Shown here: positions 12,327 through 24,100 of the stretch, one piece after another
Position numbering within the stretch: the stretch's first letter is position 1
Layout: every line of letters starts with the position of its first letter
Assembly (NCBI GenBank): GCA_019633425.1
Contig: WSUB01000159.1
Location: forward strand, 28,312 to 92,311
Source: Tulasnella sp. 424
Taxonomy: Eukaryota > Basidiomycota > Agaricomycetes > Cantharellales > Tulasnellaceae
Length of the DNA stretch: 64,000 bases
Direction: 5' to 3'
The notes under the pieces: model-generated
Seen by the model: only the letters and a program-made list of their open reading frames with translations
Told to the model about the DNA's origin: nothing
The model's database searches: none
Made by a program: the position numbers and the translations under genes

Positions 12327-13927
12327 TTAGGAGTGATTGTTTACACTGGGGGCAAATCCTACTCGAGCGCCATGCGAATAATCGAAAACGCTGTACCAAG
12401 ACTTGAGAAATTCGTCGCCGATAATTGCCAAGTCGCTGGGAAAGCCATCGCCCATTCCTAGGATTCCACCGACGCAAGTCCTAAAGAGCACCAAAACTCA
12501 TTAGGCTGGCGCTTTAGAAGAATCGGAGGAGGAGACTTACGGTGACCCTGACCCAGTCCGACCCAGATTGAAATCGACGGGGCTTAAAGCAAAGTAGTTG
12601 TCCCCAAACGCAAGCTGAATATTCGGTCTGGAATTGCACGGATATGTCCAGAAGCCCTCGCCATATTGGGCATCCGCTTGTCTCGCCCCTGGAATCTGGC
12701 GATAAATCGCCGAAGCCACAGCTTTCGGGACGTAAATCAGGGTGGTCCCCGAGTCGATTGCAGCTGTGACGCTGGTGGACATGTCAACCGGTCTGCCATT
12801 GACGAGGGCGGAAGGCATCGAAACCGCCCAGTACGTCATGCTCGTTACAGGGACCCAGGTGATGGGGCCGGCAGCCTTGGAAGAGTCGTAGCATCCAAGA
12901 CAGAGGGAGGAGCCCGAGGATCTGTGGCGGGTGAGATGGATAGAGAATATGGGCGCAGCGAGCTTGTTCGACTTCAGGAGGTTTTCGAAGAAGGTCGGCT
13001 GTCCGGAGGTGGCAATGGTGCTAAAGGCCATCCCTAATGGGTCAAAAGAGTCAGTGGGACTACGAGTAGTGAAAGTAGGATGCGGAGCTTACCAATCAGG
13101 CCATCATTCGGCGAGTCTGCAAAGTCGTCGGATTCTTGGTTGACGGCACCAAAGTATTGGTCGTTGACAACGAGGGAACCAACAGCGACCCGATCCTGAG
13201 CAAGCACCCCACTAACTTCACCAGTTCCCTAATAAGGACAGTCAATACGAGTGAATAAGAAGCGTAGTCGAACTTACATATTGGACAGAGAATTCTTCTG
13301 AGGTTTCTTGATAGGTTGAGCTCCTGTCTGCGGGATACCCTGGGTGTGGACAGTCGGGGCAATTCACAGGAACCCATAGATCCGCCGAGCCCGTGTCAAT
13401 ATCAAAGGTCATGCGCTGGTTTTGGCTCCCCATGCTGATCGGACCATAGTAAAGGATGTCGAGGTTCCCGGAGATATAGTCCATCAGGGGCATAGATGCT
13501 TGCCTGGAGCCAGCGACGTCTTGAATGGCTTCACCTTTGTAAGCGGCATCGAGCTCAGGAGATACGTCGTCGGTAATAAGACGATTCGGGTTATGAAGAA
13601 GGTCCTTGAGATGGGGCGGAAGATGGACGTTATGGATGAGATGGGCCGCTTCCTTGTACTTTGACAAAACGCGTCGAATTTCTGCTTGCTATGTAGAGCG
13701 GATTGCTTAGTTTTTGAGGAAGAACCGGAGCCAATATGATAAAGACTCACTGGATACGTGGGGTCAAAAATGGGATCTTCATCTGCCACGGGACTGGCTT
13801 TGATTCCACGACGGGCAATATTATAGAGACCAGCTCGGAGGTTCGAAGAAGTAGCCGAGGGACCCTGAAGCGGTGCGGCGAGACTCATGGAAGCGAGTAA
13901 AAGAGATAAGACAACGATCGAAGACAT
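12327..13927 (-). CDS. Secreted pepsin-like aspartic protease (family A1)
   Basis: Five exons (13927-13751, 13688-13278, 13228-13093, 13033-12541, 12480-12327) sum to 456 residues in one frame. The N-terminus MSSIVVLSLLLASMSLAAP is a signal peptide, followed by a propeptide of about 90 residues (QAEIRRVLSKYKEAAHL region). Both catalytic motifs are present: DTGSADLWVP in exon 2 and DSGTTLIYVP in exon 4. The C-terminal lobe ends IIGDEFLKSWYSVFDY, the usual pepsin tail. Acts outside the cell or in an acidic compartment as an endopeptidase; no C-terminal GPI signal is visible. I used the MSSIVV start because it gives the signal peptide; an upstream in-frame methionine at 14002 exists but adds a poor leader. 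Confidence 0.93.
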
Positions 13928-14535
13928 GGTTGCGAGGAGCCAAAAGAGGGGATATGATATGCTGGAAATGGTAGCTTCCCATATCGTCCGAGGCTTGTGC
14001 ATTTAAAGAGCCTCATTGGTGTTATTGAGGCATGCGGTCAATATTGCGATCAATGGTTTAGATTTGGACTGGGAGGGCTGGATGATATGTGGCAGCAAGT
14101 CGACATTAGAATTCTAGTTTTCAAAAAGATTAACAAGTCTTTCCAAGTGTACACACGAAAAGAGCCTCGTCGCTCTTCGTGCTCATAAGGGCAAATTGGT
14201 CCAGTTGAGCTTGCGTCTGTTGCAAATGATTCAAGGGTCGACAGAGATTGTCTGAAACATCAATGATACAGTTTGAGACAAAGAGGGTTGCTAATAATAG
14301 AGTTGCATGACAACGGATGCGCAGCGGACTGAGGAAGAAAGGGGGTGAGCTATTTGTTCGGGTGACGTTTGCTTCCCAACCAGCGCCCCTCATATAGCCG
14401 ACGATCATCGCAAACCGCAGTGGTTCTCCTCTAAGCACGCTGGCAGTGTCTTCAACGCCCTCCTACCATAAAACTACTCTACCGCACTCTAGCCTCCCAC
14501 CAACATCCGCTAGTTTCTAATCCTCACCAACTATA
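13928..14535. other. Divergent spacer
   Basis: About 600 bases shared upstream of the protease (-) and the membrane protein (+); no gene seen. Confidence 0.45.
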
Positions 14536-15819
14536 ATGAGCTCTCGACCACCACCACCAACAGGTACATCAACCGGAGGAAGCCCCCATACACGAGACGC
14601 TGACCATCCTGTTGGCGTAGGAGCTCCTCCTCCATATGCCTTCGTTGCAAGAGTTTACAGAAAGTCTCTGCGGCCAGTAGTCATGGCATGCGCTTTGGTC
14701 GCCGTGTTTTGGAGCTGGATATGGTGAGGAGCCACATATGCTGTCCACGAGAGGATGCAGGTCCGTGCTCACCCCCCCTCTTTTGCTTCCAGGGGCATAT
14801 CGGCATTAGTAGGCATCAACAGTACGTCTATGACTTGCTCTTCCTGTCGACTTCACACTTAGCGACGTCATTGCGCGGCTTTCCTGTTCAAACCTAGATT
14901 CCGGTGACCTCAAGCCCATAAACATCGCCCTGGGAGCTCTATACCTCACAGTCGGATTCATAGAGGTATTCGGATTTCTGGCCGCCATGAAAGTGCGTTA
15001 TTTCCCTAGCATCCAATGTGCTTGACTTGACGGTCACTCCTATCGAATTCTCCTGTCCCAGTCCAATATCAAACTCGTCCGCATCTACACGTTCCTCTCA
15101 ATACTTGCAGCCCTCATCGTCCTAGCAGCAGAATCCGTTCGATTCTCGGTGTACTTTACACACAAGAAGAAGCTCATCGACGATTGCACCACCGACGCCA
15201 CTGGCGCCACTGTCGCGGTCTACAGCGGTTTCTGGTGGGGAAGGCACAGTGTCGACACCCTCTCCGCTGCTGACGCTGCTCGTTGTAAGTATTTCTCTCT
15301 TTTTCCTTAACTTGAAGCGTGCTGTGCTTATCATCCGGGACCCGACTTAGACTGCAACGACAGCTGGAACAGGAATGTCTGGAGTTCGATTGCTTGGCTG
15401 CTCATCGCATCGGGTATGCCTCTCCGTTCCTATCCGTGACCCGCTATGAGTGGCCAAATATAACTCTATCACTTTTATCCTCAGTTCTTGGATGGTTCTT
15501 TGTCTCCATCGCCTTCTCCTACTACTACCAGCTCCTCGCCCCTCAGCCCGTTCTTGCTCCATCGCAAGCCTTCCAACTTCGCAGCTATAACCCTCAAGGC
15601 GGATACAACTACCCACCACCACCTGGTCCGCCTCCGCGAGACGACTTCGTACCGCCATACGACCCAGCTAAATTGCCTCAGTATGGAAGCCACGACGGAG
15701 GGTACTCGCACCAGTTTGGTGCGGATGGAGATAAGCGAGCACTGGCAGATGAGAGCACGGATGACGTTAGACTGGAAAGTGGGGGAGGACCTCCGCAGCC
15801 GGGTTTAAGGAACGTGTAA
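14536..15819 (+). CDS. Four-helix membrane protein with Pro/Tyr-rich cytosolic tail
   Basis: Six short exons, about 14536-14723, 14793-14821, 14863-14992, 15061-15284, about 15352-15411 and about 15485-15819. Predicted helices: VVMACALVAVFWSW, then IALGALYLTVGFIEVFGFLA, then IYTFLSILAALIVLAAESV, and finally VLGWFFVSIAFSYYYQLL. Between helices three and four lies a loop with paired cysteines (IDDCTTDATG and CNDSWN), giving a tetraspanin-like outline. The tail of about 110 residues is rich in Pro, Tyr, Gly and Asp. This matches a widespread agaricomycete family of unknown role. The junction between exons 2 and 3 (14821/14863) does not close in frame with the obvious splice sites, so either a rarer site is used or the gene is damaged there; the other junctions are clean. 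Confidence 0.7.
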
Positions 15820-16907
15820 TTGCCGGAGGGTGTTGAGTTTTTGGACGTGCACTACTCGTTTTTGGCTTTGATCTTGTGCTTTAGTTCATGACTATCGTAA
15901 CGACCGTAATGGATCACTGCTCAGTTTTGGCTCGCAATGTTCACTCAAGACCTCCGGAACCCGTCCCGCCAGTGCGAGCCTCTACTGGATCGCCGAACCA
16001 GGTCTTGGCACTGCTTGTACTAAAAGCACCAATTGCAATCCGTCCACAAGTTCACTGGATAGTCTTGATAGCCGTGTATCATACATGAAGTGTCTTGTTA
16101 AAGACTCCTTCAGACTTACCGATAGCAGCCTTCCGCTTTCGACAACGATTTGGAGCTCCGGTACTGGCTCAGGAAATCCACCGAGTGCGCAACAGCTCAT
16201 CCAAAGCAAGCGGCAACCATGAACAGATCCGATAGCTAAACTAGTTACGATTTCCCCCTTTAATAGCGCGCCCCTGATAGAGCGCAGTGCTCAGGAACTT
16301 CTAACTAGCGATTGTCCTTTACTCTTTGGGCTACGTTCGACAGGTGAGCTCACGGACGAGAAACAGGCCGACCCGGCCGGGCTCGTCCGGGACAGGTACC
16401 TTATGAAGCCGAAGCCAAGAAAACGTTCGCAATTGCAAGCATACAACGGTACAAGAGAAAAAAAGCCTTTTTCATTACAAGAACTAAATCATACATGACC
16501 TACCTGGGCCACCAAAGGCAGTAGCCTGGCTAAATCCATCCCTCCTACCAGCCTACCGCTTGAACGGAAGGGTACAGGTTGAAGATTTGGCGTGAGGAGT
16601 AATACGCTTGAGTTGGAGGATTTACCTTCGGTGACGATAGACTTTTTGGGCTGGTAGTGTAGATTAGATTGTTTTTGCGACTTGCTTCCTCCCGTTTACT
16701 TACCTTTACCCATGACGTTTATATAGGAAACCCCACCGATTTTTGGTTTCCTTATTCTATTTGTAGAAAATACACTTTTTTCTCGGGCGAGAAGGGCCTT
16801 TTATATAATGCGTCTCGCATAGAGGTGCATGCCGAATTCCAACCACAGGAACAGAGACTCGGACTGCCTCTTCCACCTTCATTTCGACAGTCCACATCAC
16901 AATTTCC
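15820..16907. other. Gene-free spacer with a decayed remnant
   Basis: Roughly 1.1 kb without an intact gene. The part at 16330-16610 is similar to 26.80-27.25 kb and is listed as a remnant; the rest shows no recognisable coding signal. Confidence 0.5.
16330..16610 (-). pseudogene. Decayed membrane-protein remnant, sister of the 26.8-27.29 kb copy
   Basis: Sequence blocks here (TGAGCTC...GAAACAGGCC near 16345, AACGTTCGCAATTGCAAG near 16425, GACCTACCTGGGCC near 16498, AGTAGCCTGGCTA near 16522) recur in the same order and orientation at 26.82, 27.06, 27.16 and 27.18 kb. Read on the minus strand they give GMDLARLLPLVAQ, then after a possible intron LAIANVFLAS, against ARLLRLAAQ and LAIVDVLVASAYTRL in the other copy. 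The pattern faintly resembles fungal DUF6534 membrane proteins, but frames are broken. The homology between the copies is solid; the family name is tentative. Confidence 0.4.
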
Positions 16908-18610
16908 ATGTCGTCCTCGTTGAACTTTCACGACTCGGACGACGCGCCTATGCAGGGCGAAGGCGACGCGCAGCAAACACCAACGCGTCGCTCAGATGGT
17001 CAAAGGCGTCAACTGTTCCATACGCCCTCTGTGGCTGGTGCTAGGGGGTACGCCAGCCGGTATCATAGCCAGATGGGCTTTGGCAGGTACTCCTGGTGTT
17101 AGAACCGCAGCTCAGAATGGTGAGATCACGCTTACGTGTCACATAAAGCATCTAACGAGACGCGCTTTGCTTGGTCTGTAGTTGCCGCCGCTGCTTCATC
17201 GTCGCCTCTGAACTTCCCTGGGTCGTCCTCCCCTGAAAGCCGCATAGACACCGAGCCTCGGCCAAACTTTGACGAATCAGATGACGTTCCAATGAGCGAT
17301 GGTGCGAGATTTGGTCGTCCTCTCTTTCATCCCTCGTACGTTTCCCGCAAGTGGCGTCGGACGGTGTTACTAACGGAAAACGTTTTCTATCAGAACTCCT
17401 TTGAGTACTCCTCGCCGGAATCGCCGGGGAGATGTACATCCTAGCCAGTTTGTTCCTTCAAGTGCCCGTCGTCGGAACGTTCAGGCCCAGCCTCCTCCTT
17501 CGGCCTTGGGCTCTGAATCTCCAGCCCGGCATCTTCCGCCAGCTCTCTCCGTTATCACTCCTTCCGAGGGTCCTGAAACGACTCGCATGCTTTGGGGAAC
17601 CGCTGTCAATGTTCATGATACTCGGTATGCTTGAATCGACCTTTTGAAGAACTTCAACTTGAAAGTCAAGTATCGTTGCGAGTACGATCGACGAAACAAC
17701 GTGACTTTGCGCCCTCTCCTTGATCCCAACGAAGGAGAGCGAAAGCTATACATTGATTACTTGAACGAGATGCGCTCAACGGATCAAACGACCTTGAATT
17801 TGGATGTCGCGAATTTGAAGGCTTACCCCGGAACGAAGAACACCTTATACCCAACTTTGATCAAATATCCGCAGGAAGTAATCCCTATTATGGACTTAGC
17901 GCTACGAGAGGCTATTCCGGATCTGGTGGAGGAGGAAGGCGATGTTAGTCAGGCCGAGTGGGCTTGGGCCGAGAAGGCTCCTTCCGAGTTTGGCCTTTCG
18001 GAGGTCAGGATCCCATCAAAATGCGGGAACTCGATCCTTCAGGTGACCGCCTCCTCACTTCATATTCATTATGGGACTAATTGGAATGCCTGTAGATACA
18101 GACCGGCTCATCTCGATCAAGGGCTTGGTTATCCGAGCAACCCCCATCATTCCAGATATGAAACCCGGTCGGTAGTTTGCCACTTAGCGACACCGAGGAG
18201 TCGCTAACCCTAGCTTCATTGTAGGTTTCTTCCGTTGCCTGAACTGTTCGCATACAGTACAAGTAGAGATCGACCGCGGTCGAATTGCCGAGCCCGAGTG
18301 ATGCCCTCGCGATGTCTGCAACGCTGTCGCTACAATGAACCTGATTCACAACAGAAGCGAGTTTGCGGATAGGCAGATTATTCGACTACAAGAGACTCCA
18401 TGTACCGTTCTCGTTGCTTGTTGCCATGCGCGAAGCTCTCCGGATGTCCGCAACTGATCCGAATACTGGTCTGATCGATTTGGACCTTATCAACACCGGA
18501 GCTGGTCAGCAGGAGCGGCGCCTAAGGGGATATTTGAAGCAAGAGACCTTGAATCTTCTGGAGGCGACGTCAACTTCCGAAGGTAGAGGCGGAACCCGTT
18601 GGCCGTAAGC
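16908..18610 (+). pseudogene. MCM4: MCM4 pseudogene lacking the AAA+ helicase core
   Basis: MCM4 is one of six subunits of the replicative MCM2-7 helicase. The N-terminal part is recognisable: a Ser-rich tail with the ESDDVPMSD motif, LWGTAVNV, FKNFNLKVKYR, TLYPTLIKYPQEVIPIMD, ISIKGLVIRATPIIPDMKP and the zinc-binding region (FFRCLNCSHTVQVEIDRGRI). An intron is retained near 18045-18097, so this is not a processed copy. Lesions: a frame change near 18010 before MRELDPSD, and TGA at 18299-18301 in place of an arginine in AEPE(R)CPRDVC. After RQIIRLQETP, near 18405, the sequence jumps to the extreme C-terminus (MREALRMSATDPNTGLIDLD). The Walker A, Walker B and arginine-finger region of several hundred residues is missing. 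It cannot encode a helicase; the intact parent must be elsewhere. Confidence 0.85.
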
Positions 18611-19486
18611 TGCCAAGCGGCTGCAACCAAAGTTCATTGAGAGTTGATACCAACGAGTTCACTGAAATCGTCAAGCACTGGAGTCTGAAGGGTCGGTCAA
18701 GGTTGTTTGTGAAAGGGAGAAGGGGTCATTTGAAAGATAATAGCCGAATAGTAAATCTCTTGTTACAGTTTTGGACATTGCTCCTGATATATAAATAATT
18801 CATGGATTAGTATCGGAGGCCCGTAGCTTAATTGGCAAAGCGACAGTATGATCTTGGTCCTTCGCCCTTCTGAAGTTTCGAGAAAGGTAACCCTTAGCTT
18901 TCTAGATGTCAAAGCGTGCGGCTTGTCAGTTAGCCCCATTGTAAATTTGCCCTTATGCAAAGCTAACAAGGGGCCGCTCTGTAACTTCTTATGGGCCGAA
19001 AGGTCGGGGGGTGACTTCACTGCTTCGATGCAGGTTCAAATCCTGCCGGGTCTATATTCATTTTGCCTCGGTTTAGGTTTAGTCTGGGGCCGCAAGGGAC
19101 ACGCGGTGCACGTGCCCGGAGCTTTCGCATGACCCGTTTCGGACCTTGACCTCGTCTCGTTCGTTTTCTCTTGTTTTTTTGCCACCCCCCCCGCCCCTTC
19201 TTCATTCCTCGTCATTCGCACCATGCATAGAATTCGTCGAGTACCCCGACTTCCGACTTCGTCGTAGTCCTTGTCAACGAAGAGCGTCCAAAATCCTTTC
19301 AGCCCCGGACATTCCCCCCCGACACGAGCAAGGTCGTGCCAGGTGTCAATGAGAGAGGATGGGGAGGCTCAGGAGAGCCTCTAGAGTCTCGTTGCCCCTC
19401 TACTTGAGAGCTTCTTGCCACAGTATCGACGGTGAGGGGGTGTTTGCCACCCGTTTGTGACACGTTAACATTGATTTGTAACATTG
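18611..19486. other. Spacer with the split tRNA-like sequence
   Basis: Between the two pseudogenes. Apart from the tRNA-like element at 18817-19054 there is a C-rich and a T-rich tract near 19170-19200; no gene recognised. Confidence 0.45.
18817..19054 (+). tRNA. tRNA-like sequence interrupted by about 165 bases in the anticodon arm
   Basis: The 5' half begins AGGCCCG, then TAGCTTAATTGG (A box) with a GCTT/AAGC D stem, then ACAGT and a loop start ATGATC. The 3' half reads ACTGC, a short variable region, then GCAGG-TTCAAAT-CCTGC (a perfect T arm and B box) and CGGGTCT. The two ends form a seven-pair acceptor stem (one G-U) and the anticodon stem pairs in four of five positions. If the loop is read conventionally the anticodon would be GAT (Ile), which is unusual for a eukaryotic nuclear tRNA and common for organelle tRNAs. 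The insert is far longer than usual nuclear tRNA introns. It may be a nuclear copy of a mitochondrial tRNA, or a tRNA broken by an insertion; whether it is expressed is unknown. Confidence 0.45.
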
Positions 19487-20490
19487 CAGGCCACTGCAAA
19501 GGAGCTTCAAACCGCGATCGCGAATAGTCGTGATGCATATAAGCAATTCAGGCTTACGCCTGCTCCTCGAAGAGGTGAGATGGTTCGTCAAATTCGCGAG
19601 GCATTGTCAGCAAAGGTTAGAGGGTCGACATCACCGTCACAGCCTGAATTAAGTACAGATCTGATTTGGCCGTTCCTAGCGCGACGAACTAGGAGCTCTC
19701 GTCTCCCTCGAGATGGGAAAGATTTACACTGAAGAGCAAGGCGAAGTTCAAGAGTTTGTGGACATTGTGAAGCGCCTTTGACATCCTCCTCGCTGGTTGA
19801 ACCCTGCCTACCGTTTCTTGGTCAGTGTGATTATGCTGTCGGCTTATCGCGAATGATGAATGGCCGAGTTATAAGCTCTGACCGCCCAGGTCGCACGATT
19901 CTCGAAGGTGCGTGCTCTCTCAAAGCTGACAGGACGCTCTCTAAGTGCGTGGTTGGCTGTGCCCAATCCACTCGGTGTCGTTGGGGTCCTTTCTGCTTTC
20001 AACTATCTGTGGTAGTATATGGATGGTTCGTTCAGTCTATCTTGTATTTTCAACCCCGATGGCCCTAATGCGCCTGGTCTCTGCAGGAACTTGGCTCTAT
20101 TCATGGTCGCTGGCAACGCAAGGCTGTGGAAACCTGCACCGAGTACACCGCTTTGCTCAGCTGCGGTCACGAAGATAGTTGCAAACGTTCTAGAGAAGAA
20201 CGGCTTACCTAGAGCTGTCACAAGTCTCGTGTGCGGTGGGAAGGCGGTTGGCGAAACGGCTGTTGGCAGCAAGGACATTGATATGGGTGCGCTAGCTAAT
20301 TCAGACTTGATCGCGAACCCAAATGCTAATAGGAAGCCGTTTCAATAAGTGTCGTTTACCGGAAGCCAGTCAATAGTTCGGATTGTAGGGAAAGCGGTCC
20401 AGGATCGTTTGGCAAAGTTACCCTGGAACTTGGTGGCAACAGCGCGGTCATCGTGATGCTGACGCGGACCTCCGATATTGTGAGAGTTGT
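19487..20490 (+). pseudogene. ALDH7-type aldehyde dehydrogenase pseudogene, catalytic half missing
   Basis: Ordered fragments match the alpha-aminoadipic semialdehyde dehydrogenase (antiquitin, ALDH7A1) family: APRRGEMVRQIREALSAK near 19550, ELGALVSLEMGKIYTEEQGE near 19690, CDYAVGLSRMMNGRV near 19830, NPLGVVGVLSAFNY near 19970, then KPAPSTPLCSAAVTKIVANV near 20140, VSFTGSQ near 20350 and FGKVTLELGGNSAVIVM near 20405. Introns seem to be retained. Frame breaks: after SAFNY the expected VVVYGW is in another frame (about 20009), and further changes occur near 20345-20400. Homology stops near 20480, before the catalytic cysteine loop and oligomerisation tail. Non-functional; it sits 0.9 kb from the MCM4 pseudogene in the same orientation. 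Confidence 0.82.
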
Positions 20491-21194
20491 ACGCAAGTTA
20501 GTTGGAATGTATTTTTGCCGAAAAACCCGTCATAAGACTGTCATAGATGGTTGTGGCGAGGATGTCTGATCACCCCGCTGCAACGACGCTAATTTGAGGC
20601 CGCACTAGCCTGAACACCAGGTAAACCTCCCCGTAGACCCCAACCCCCACCGTATTCTCTAATCGGTGGGGGACCTTGATTAGTTAGTTTTGTAAATAGA
20701 ATTTAATAAATAGATTTTGATTTACTATTAACTATACTTTTGTGTCCGGCGCCACAAGATCAAAAACAAGGAGAAAAAAGCAGGAAAAAGACCTTGCGGC
20801 GACTCGAGCATTTCTTGAGACGCGTCGAAGTCCAAATTCGCGCGGTGGACCCGACGTGACGTTACGGTCACACTCTTTTTTGGGGGGGTCGTATAAGGAC
20901 AGTTTGGCTTTGGCACAATCCAACCGCCGTGACAAGCCTCCGCACCGCGTGACTTTTTTCAACTTCGTTCCTGGGGTTCCAAGGAAAATTCCGTGGACAA
21001 CTCTGGAACACGTGCAGGACCGGCAACCAAGCCGAGGCAAACTGGGAGCTCCGGGTGTCTCTTAAGATTCACTGATTCACCTCCTCTTCCTCCGTGAAAC
21101 CTCTTCTTTGCTTCCCCTTACCCTCAAGGCTCTGAGCGCTCTTAACCAATCATCGACCCGTATTATCACTCATTCGCTATCCGCTAAGCACTTG
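20491..21194. other. Gene-free spacer
   Basis: AT-rich near 20680-20740. Open frames at 20742-21065 show no recognisable domain, and I do not call them genes. Confidence 0.45.
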
Positions 21195-24100
21195 ATGGAA
21201 GGTGAAAGGGACTCCGACATTCCTTGTTCGGCCGGATCCGACCCAAGTGATTCTCGCAGTGGATTCAAGCTGAGCGCCAAGTTGGTGCGTCGGGTCTGAA
21301 TTAAGTTCGAAGTTTAATTCTAACGATCAATCGCTTGTAGAGAGCGAGAATGGAGAAACTCGAGAAATGGCGAATTCGTCCTCCCACGATCAAATCTCCC
21401 GAAGACGCCCACGAATTCCATGGAGGGCATGCGACAGTATCAAAAGCCTTTCTGCTTGACAGAATCGGCGAGAGCCGGGTTCGGGTCAAAGGGTCCTACA
21501 ACCCCAGAAAAGTTATGCAGTTATGCCGTCAATGCTCCAAATCCGATGATCATGTTCGAGGAGCTGCGGACCATCGGCGAGACAACAAAGGGGAGCCTGG
21601 TACTAGGGCCAGGATCTATTGGCCGGGAAAGGTCGCTCGAGCTGCTCCTTTAGAATAACCGTTACGCTGACAACGAAACCCAATTTGAAAGTTCGTAGCA
21701 GTGAAGAAATCGAGGATTGGAGATAATAAAGATCTAGAGCGAGTACTGGGGGTAAGCATGCTCCGTTTCCTTCCGTAAGGTTCATCAGGAGCTTAGCTCT
21801 TCCAGTTGGCACTCAGGGAAACGGAATTCCTCGTTGAACTTTCTCATCCAAACATCGTCAAGCTCAAAGGGTTCGTCGAAGACCTATCCAAGGATATAAT
21901 CTGGCTGGTATTCCCCTGGGCGGGCAATGGCAATTTGAAGGACTTTGTCGCTTCACGAGATTGGGAAATTCCAGAGCGGATCTCATTGGTAAGATCAAAA
22001 GACTCCTTGTTGAACCGACTCTCAGAATCTGTACTCTAGATCGACGACGTGGCAGGAGGGTTGGAATACCTTCATAGCCGAAAGCCACCCATATGCCACG
22101 GCGACCTGAAGTCGGTAAGCTCTAGACGCGCGATCATAATACGCTTGATAGCTTAGTCCTGAACCATATAGTACAATGTATTAGTAAACTCGGAGCGCCG
22201 TGCAGTGATTACCGACTTTGGCTCTGCTCGTCACCTCACAGAACATGATCTCAACAGACAGCCGGGGCCGGTCCAAACCCAACAGCCGGTCCAAGCAAAG
22301 TTCTCCACCTTCAGCAAAACCATAACGCTTACGGGGAATATATACACCCTTCGCTGGGCTGCTCCAGAGCTGCTGAATTACGACCAAATGAGTCTCAGGA
22401 GTGATATATGGGCATTGGGATGGATAGCTTATGAGGTAACCCTCTGAATTTGAATTCGGCGGGTATCCGAGGCTCACAAATTATCTCCAAAAAGGTTCTT
22501 ACCGATTTCATCCCGTTTCAAGATGTCCCGGCGGATGCCGTTGTTATCGACCGCGTCATCAACGGAGATCTTCCATCCATTAATGAGCATGCTCGCGTGT
22601 CAATGTTTGAGAACCTTTGCTCTCTTATGACCACGTGTTGGAATAGCAACCCTGGCGAAAGACCGACAGCTAAAGACTATCGACATGCCATCAGTGATAT
22701 GGTGGGTGATACTGGTTATAGCTCGTGAAACGCAATTGAACCATGGCGATATAGCCGATGCTCGTTCCAAAAAAAGCAGACTGGCTATATTACTTGGATG
22801 CCGCGCAATCCCCTACTGGAGTTCTGATGCAGCGGGGACGGAGAGCGCGGGAGTCCTGTGAATTTGTGATGGCGCTTGCTTGCTTCACCGAGGCTCATCG
22901 AATCTTTACCAAGATGGGCGATATGGAAGGCAGAGCCGACGCTCTGTGGAGTCTCGCCGAGGTGCATCGAGTCCGAAACGAATACAACGAAGCCACCGCG
23001 CCCTGCTCCGAGGGGCTGCAAATGTGTACCAGCATCGAAGACAGGCGAGGCAGAGCAGACGCTTTGTGGGGTCTCGCCGAAGTGCGTCGACTTCAAAACA
23101 AGTACAGCGAGGCCATCATGCACTACTCCGAGGCCCTGCAGATCCGTACCGACATCGGTGACAGAGAAGGCAGAGCCGGCACTCTATGGGGCCTCGCCGA
23201 GGTACATCGGCTTCGAAACGAGTACAGCGAGGCCATCGCGCTCTACTCCGAGGTCCTGCAAATTCGTACCGATATCGGCGACAGAACGGGTCGAGCCTCC
23301 GCTCTGTCACGTCTCGCTCAAGTGCATCAGCTTCAAAGCAGGTACGGCGAGGCCATCAAGCTTTACTCCAAGGCCCTGAAAATTTGTACCGACATCGGTG
23401 ACAGGGAAGGCAGAGCCGACGCTCTATGGGGCCTCGCCGAGGTGCATCGGCTGCGAAACGAGTACAGCGAGGCCATCGCGCTCTACTCCCAGGTCCTGCA
23501 AATCCATACCGATATCGGCGACAGAACAGGCCAAGCCTCCGCTCTGTCACGTCTCGCTCAAGTGCATCAGCTTCAAAGCGAGTACAGCGAGGCTATCAAG
23601 TTCTCCTCCAAGGCCCTGAAAATTTGTACCGACATCGGTGACAGGGAAGGCAGAGCCGACGCTCTATGGGGCCTTGCTGCAGTGCATCGACTTCGAAACG
23701 AGTACAGCGAAGCCATCGCGCTCTACTCCGAGGTCCTGCAAATTCGTACCGATGTCAGCGACAGAACAGGCCAAGCCTCCGCTCTGTCACGTCTCGCTCA
23801 AGTGCATCAGCTTCAAAGCAGGTACGGCGAGGCCATCAAGCTTTACTCCGAGGCCTTGGAAATTCGTCCCGACATCGACGACAGCCGATACAAAGCCGAC
23901 GCCTTGTGGGAGCTTGCTGCAGGGCATCGGGTTCGGAACGAGTACAGCGAGGCCATCGCCCTCTACTCTGAGGTTCTGCAAATGCGTACCGATATCGGCG
24001 ACAGAATAGGCCAAGCCTCCGCTCTGTCACGTCTCGCTCAAGTGCATCAGCTTCAAAACAGGTACGGCGAGGCCACCAAGCTCTACTCCGAGGCCTTGGA

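Noticed and set aside
20742..21065. 107-residue open frame as a gene
   Set aside because: No recognisable domain, and its opposite strand is equally open.
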